This document shows, one piece after another, positions 5,303 through 8,196 of a stretch of 8,196 nucleotides of DNA. This stretch comes from Bulleidia sp. Lineage in GTDB: Bacteria; Bacillota_I; Bacilli_A; Erysipelotrichales; Erysipelotrichaceae. Below the pieces are notes generated by a model. It worked only from the letters and a program-made list of their open reading frames with translations. It made no database searches and was not told the origin of the DNA. Both the position numbers and the translations under genes were made by a program. Position 1 is the first letter of the stretch. Each line of letters begins with the position of its first letter. The stretch covers positions 1 to 8,196 of the forward strand of contig JAEDEK010000087.1 in assembly GCA_016293365.1 (NCBI GenBank), read 5' to 3'.

Positions 5303-8026
5303 ATGGCTTGTAAGAAATACGTTTATAAGTTCACAGAAGGCAATGGAACAATGCGCGAACTCCTCGGTGGTAAGGGCGCTAACCTTGCTGAAATGAGCAA
5401 TCTCGGTATGCCGGTACCATCCGGTTTTACCATCACTACTGAAGTATGTACAGCATACTATGCAGATGGAAAGACACTGAATGATGCAATCAAGGCACAG
5501 ATCGATGAACATGTTGCATGGCTGCAGGAAACAACAGGCAAGAAGCTTGGTGACCTGGAACATCCATTACTCGTATCTGTACGTTCTGGTGCACGTGCTT
5601 CCATGCCTGGTATGATGGACACAATCCTCAACCTCGGTATGAATGATGATGTCGTTAAGGCTGTTGAAACACAGTCCGGTAATGCAAGATTTGCTTACGA
5701 CTCCTACAGAAGATTCATCCAGATGTTCTCCGATGTCGTTATGGGCCTGGATAAGTCCAGATTTGAAAAGATCATCGATGAAGTCAAGGAAGCCAGGGGA
5801 ATCAAGCTTGACATCGATATGGATGCAGAAGACATGAAGGAACTGACAGTCCGCTTCAAGAAGTTCTATGAAGAAAACCTGAATGAAGCATTCCCTCAGG
5901 ATCCAAATGTTCAGCTGGAAAGAGCAATCGAAGCCGTATTCCGTTCCTGGAACAATGACCGTGCAATCTTCTACCGTAAGATGAACGATATTCCGGATGA
6001 TTGGGGAACAGCAGTCAACGTCATGGAAATGGTATTCGGTAACATGGGTAATGACTGTGGTACAGGCGTATGCTTCTCCCGTGACCCATCTACTGGTGAA
6101 AACAGATTCTTCTATGGTGAATATCTGATCAACGCACAGGGTGAAGACGTTGTTGCCGGTATCCGTACACCACAGCAGATCTCCAAGCTCGGTTCTCAGG
6201 AATGGGCTGCAAATGCAGGTATTTCCGAAGAAGAAAGAGTCAGAAACTATCCATCTCTGGAAGAATCCATGCCAGGTGCTTACCAGGATCTTGTCAATGT
6301 CAAGAATCTGCTGGAAAAGCATTACCATGACATGCAGGATATGGAATTCACAATTGAACACGGCAAGCTGTTCATGCTGCAGACACGTAACGGTAAGAGA
6401 ACTGCTGCTGCAGCTTTGAAGGTTGCTGTTGATATGTTTGGCGAAGGCCTTGTTACAAAGGATCAGGCATTACTGATGGTTGAACCGAAGCAGCTTGATG
6501 ACCTGCTGCATCCGATGTTTGATGCTGCAGCATTAAAGGCAGCTAAGGAAAGAGTCATTGCCAAGGGTCTTGCTGCTTCTCCAGGTGCTGGTTGTGGTGC
6601 TGTTGTATTCACAGCTGAAGATGCCAAGAAGGAAGTTGAAAACGGCAAGAAGGTTGTTCTTGTCAGACTTGAAACATCTCCTGAAGATATCGAAGGTATG
6701 CATGTTTCTGAAGCGATCGTTACAGTCCGTGGTGGTATGACATCTCATGCAGCAGTTGTTGCCCGTGGTATGGGTGCATGCTGTGTATCCGGATGCGGTG
6801 ATATTACAGTCAACGAAGAAGAACATGTATTCACAGTCAATGGTAAGACATTCCATGAAGGTGACATCATTTCTGTTGATGGCTCCACAGGTCTTGTCTA
6901 TGAAGGTGAAATCACAACTGTTCCAGCTACAATCTCCGGTAACTTCGCTACATTCATGCAGTGGGCAGATGAAAGAAGAACTCTTTCCATCCGTACAAAT
7001 GCAGATACACCGGAAGATGCACGTAAGGCTGTTGAATTCGGTGCAGAAGGCGTAGGTCTTGTCCGTACAGAACATATGTTCTTCAACTCTGCTGAAAGAA
7101 TCAAGGCAATCAGAATGCTGTGCGTCGCAACAAACGATGAACAGAGACAGAATGCTCTGAACATTGTTGAACCATACCAGCAGGAAGACTTCGAAGGTAT
7201 CTTTGAAGCGCTGGGTGGCAGAAATGTTACAGTACGTCTGCTCGATCCACCTTTACATGAATTCCTGCCTAAGACAGAAGCTGAAATGATCGAAATTGCA
7301 GATGCAATGGGTATCACACTTGCTGATGTCAAGAAGGCGGATGAAGAACTGAAGGAATTCAACCCGATGATGGGTCACAGAGGATGCCGTCTTGACGTTA
7401 CATATCCGGCAATTGGTGTCATGCAGACAAGAGCGATCATCAATGCTGCAATCAATGTCAACGCAAAGCATCCTGAATGGAACTTCGAACCTGAAATCAT
7501 GGTACCATTAGTTGGTGAAAAGAAGGAACTCGATTATGTAGCTGACATCATCCGCAAGACAGCTGATGAAGTCATTGCTGAAAAGGGTGTAACACTGACA
7601 TACCATATCGGTACAATGATTGAAATCCCACGTGGTGCTTTGAATGCTGGTGAACTGGCAGAAACAGCTGAATTCTTCTCCTTCGGAACCAATGATCTGA
7701 CACAGATGACATTCGGCTTCTCCAGAGACGATGCAGGAAAGTTCCTGAATGACTACTACTCCAAGCACATCTATGAAAACGATCCATTCGCTCACATCGA
7801 TGTTAATGGTGTAGGAAAGCTGGTCAAGCATGCTGCTGAAGCAGGACGTGCTACACGTAAGGACATCCATCTTGGTGTCTGTGGTGAACACGGTGGTGAC
7901 CCGCAGTCCATCGAATTCTTCCAGAGTGTAGGACTGGATTATGTATCCTGTTCTCCATATCGTGTACCACTGGCAAGACTTGCTGCTGCGCAGGCTGCAA
8001 TCCACCAGGGTGTAGAAAAGAAGTAA
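5303..8026 (+). CDS. ppdK: Pyruvate, phosphate dikinase
   Basis: This cytoplasmic enzyme interconverts pyruvate + ATP + Pi and PEP + AMP + PPi. In anaerobes it can serve PPi-linked glycolysis or gluconeogenesis. The 907-residue protein follows the Clostridium symbiosum enzyme throughout. The N-terminal nucleotide-binding domain has LLGGKGANLAEM (20-31), SVRSGARASMPGMMDT and the ATP ligands Asp346, Glu348 and Gln360. The central swivelling domain has GGMTSHAAVVARGMG with phospho-carrier His482 and the neighbouring Thr480, the position phosphorylated in regulated PPDKs. The C-terminal PEP/pyruvate barrel keeps Arg588, Arg645, Glu774, Asn797 and Cys860 (GVCGEHGGDP), the equivalents of R561, R617, E745, N768 and C831. 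It is about 30 residues longer than the 874-residue reference, mostly from an insertion near residues 297-318 in the nucleotide-binding domain. Codon use is strongly biased (Glu almost always GAA, Lys mostly AAG), as in highly expressed genes. It has its own promoter, cre-like site and terminator. Confidence 0.98.
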   Translation: MACKKYVYKFTEGNGTMRELLGGKGANLAEMSNLGMPVPSGFTITTEVCTAYYADGKTLNDAIKAQIDEHVAWLQETTGKKLGDLEHPLLVSVRSGARASMPGMMDTILNLGMNDDVVKAVETQSGNARFAYDSYRRFIQMFSDVVMGLDKSRFEKIIDEVKEARGIKLDIDMDAEDMKELTVRFKKFYEENLNEAFPQDPNVQLERAIEAVFRSWNNDRAIFYRKMNDIPDDWGTAVNVMEMVFGNMGNDCGTGVCFSRDPSTGENRFFYGEYLINAQGEDVVAGIRTPQQISKLGSQEWAANAGISEEERVRNYPSLEESMPGAYQDLVNVKNLLEKHYHDMQDMEFTIEHGKLFMLQTRNGKRTAAAALKVAVDMFGEGLVTKDQALLMVEPKQLDDLLHPMFDAAALKAAKERVIAKGLAASPGAGCGAVVFTAEDAKKEVENGKKVVLVRLETSPEDIEGMHVSEAIVTVRGGMTSHAAVVARGMGACCVSGCGDITVNEEEHVFTVNGKTFHEGDIISVDGSTGLVYEGEITTVPATISGNFATFMQWADERRTLSIRTNADTPEDARKAVEFGAEGVGLVRTEHMFFNSAERIKAIRMLCVATNDEQRQNALNIVEPYQQEDFEGIFEALGGRNVTVRLLDPPLHEFLPKTEAEMIEIADAMGITLADVKKADEELKEFNPMMGHRGCRLDVTYPAIGVMQTRAIINAAINVNAKHPEWNFEPEIMVPLVGEKKELDYVADIIRKTADEVIAEKGVTLTYHIGTMIEIPRGALNAGELAETAEFFSFGTNDLTQMTFGFSRDDAGKFLNDYYSKHIYENDPFAHIDVNGVGKLVKHAAEAGRATRKDIHLGVCGEHGGDPQSIEFFQSVGLDYVSCSPYRVPLARLAAAQAAIHQGVEKK

Positions 8027-8038
8027 TTTCAAAGATCA

Positions 8039-8070
8039 ACAGATATCCGGTTTCCCGGGTATCTGTTTTT
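8039..8070 (+). terminator. Rho-independent terminator of ppdK
   Basis: ACAGATATCCGG at 8039-8050 pairs with CCGGGTATCTGT at 8055-8066, a 12-bp stem with one G-U pair and a TTTC loop. Ts follow at 8066-8070, then further pyrimidines. It starts 12 bases after the ppdK stop codon. Confidence 0.92.
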
Positions 8071-8124
8071 CTTCTGCTCTCATTTTCTGAATGATCACAA
8101 AAAAAACAGGATTTATGGAAAACT

Positions 8125-8153
8125 CTGACTGCACAATCATGACATCCTATGAA
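8125..8153 (+). promoter_or_regulatory. Possible promoter for a gene just beyond the window
   Basis: CTGACT at 8125-8130 and TATGAA at 8148-8153 are 17 bases apart; both boxes are imperfect. Downstream, GAAAGGA at 8184-8190 looks like a ribosome binding site whose start codon would fall at or just past the window end. No coding sequence is visible in 8071-8196. Confidence 0.3.
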
Positions 8154-8196
8154 TCTTTCAGCTCTATGAATAAATGTCTCATAGAAAGGAACATAG

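Noticed and set aside
4997..5563. Minus-strand frame of 188 codons spanning the glmS-ppdK gap
   Set aside because: It runs through the glmS terminator, the ppdK promoter and both flanking genes on the opposite strand, and its translation looks random.
5567..6361. Long antisense open frame (264 codons) within ppdK, with further ones at 6533-7075, 6898-7362 and 7508-8032
   Set aside because: They lie opposite a certain, complete gene. The strong codon bias of ppdK removes stop codons from the other strand. The translations are rich in Cys, Ser and His and show no domain or ribosome binding site.

Overview
The window looks like chromosomal DNA of a low-to-moderate-GC Gram-positive bacterium (Bacillota). 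Signs of this are strong AGGAGG-type ribosome binding sites, a near-consensus sigma-A promoter with a CcpA-type cre element, a clostridial-type pyruvate phosphate dikinase and a HipA-like kinase of a family I recall from gut Firmicutes. A gut anaerobe of the Erysipelotrichia type is my best guess. This is inference from protein flavour, not from a marker gene.

Layout. Positions 1-131 hold a hairpin-rich stretch, probably the 3' end of an upstream transcript, followed by a candidate promoter. Positions 132-1760 (+) encode a membrane-anchored protein of unknown function with three N-terminal transmembrane helices and a large extracytoplasmic part. Its own terminator (1772-1808) is followed by a bidirectional terminator (1827-1856), which also ends the convergent gene at 1860-3059 (-). 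That gene encodes an orphan HipA-like protein kinase with no HipB-type partner in view. The kinase gene is divergent from glmS (3244-5112, +), which makes glucosamine-6-phosphate for cell-wall precursors. glmS has its own terminator (5120-5150). ppdK (5303-8026, +) follows with its own promoter, a cre-like site and a strong terminator (8039-8070). The last 126 bases contain no gene, but end in a ribosome-binding-site-like sequence that suggests a gene starting just outside.

The genes appear to be four separate transcription units rather than one operon. GlmS and PpdK are central-metabolism enzymes: GlmS draws fructose-6-phosphate into the amino-sugar pathway, and PpdK interconverts PEP and pyruvate. 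Both promoters carry sequence that looks regulatory. At glmS there is a 14-bp perfect palindrome over the predicted transcription start and no room for the glmS ribozyme common in Firmicutes. At ppdK a cre-like site sits immediately upstream of the -35 box. I see no transposon, CRISPR array, tRNA, rRNA or phage gene, and no clearly new multi-gene system. The least explained items are the orphan kinase and the unknown membrane protein.
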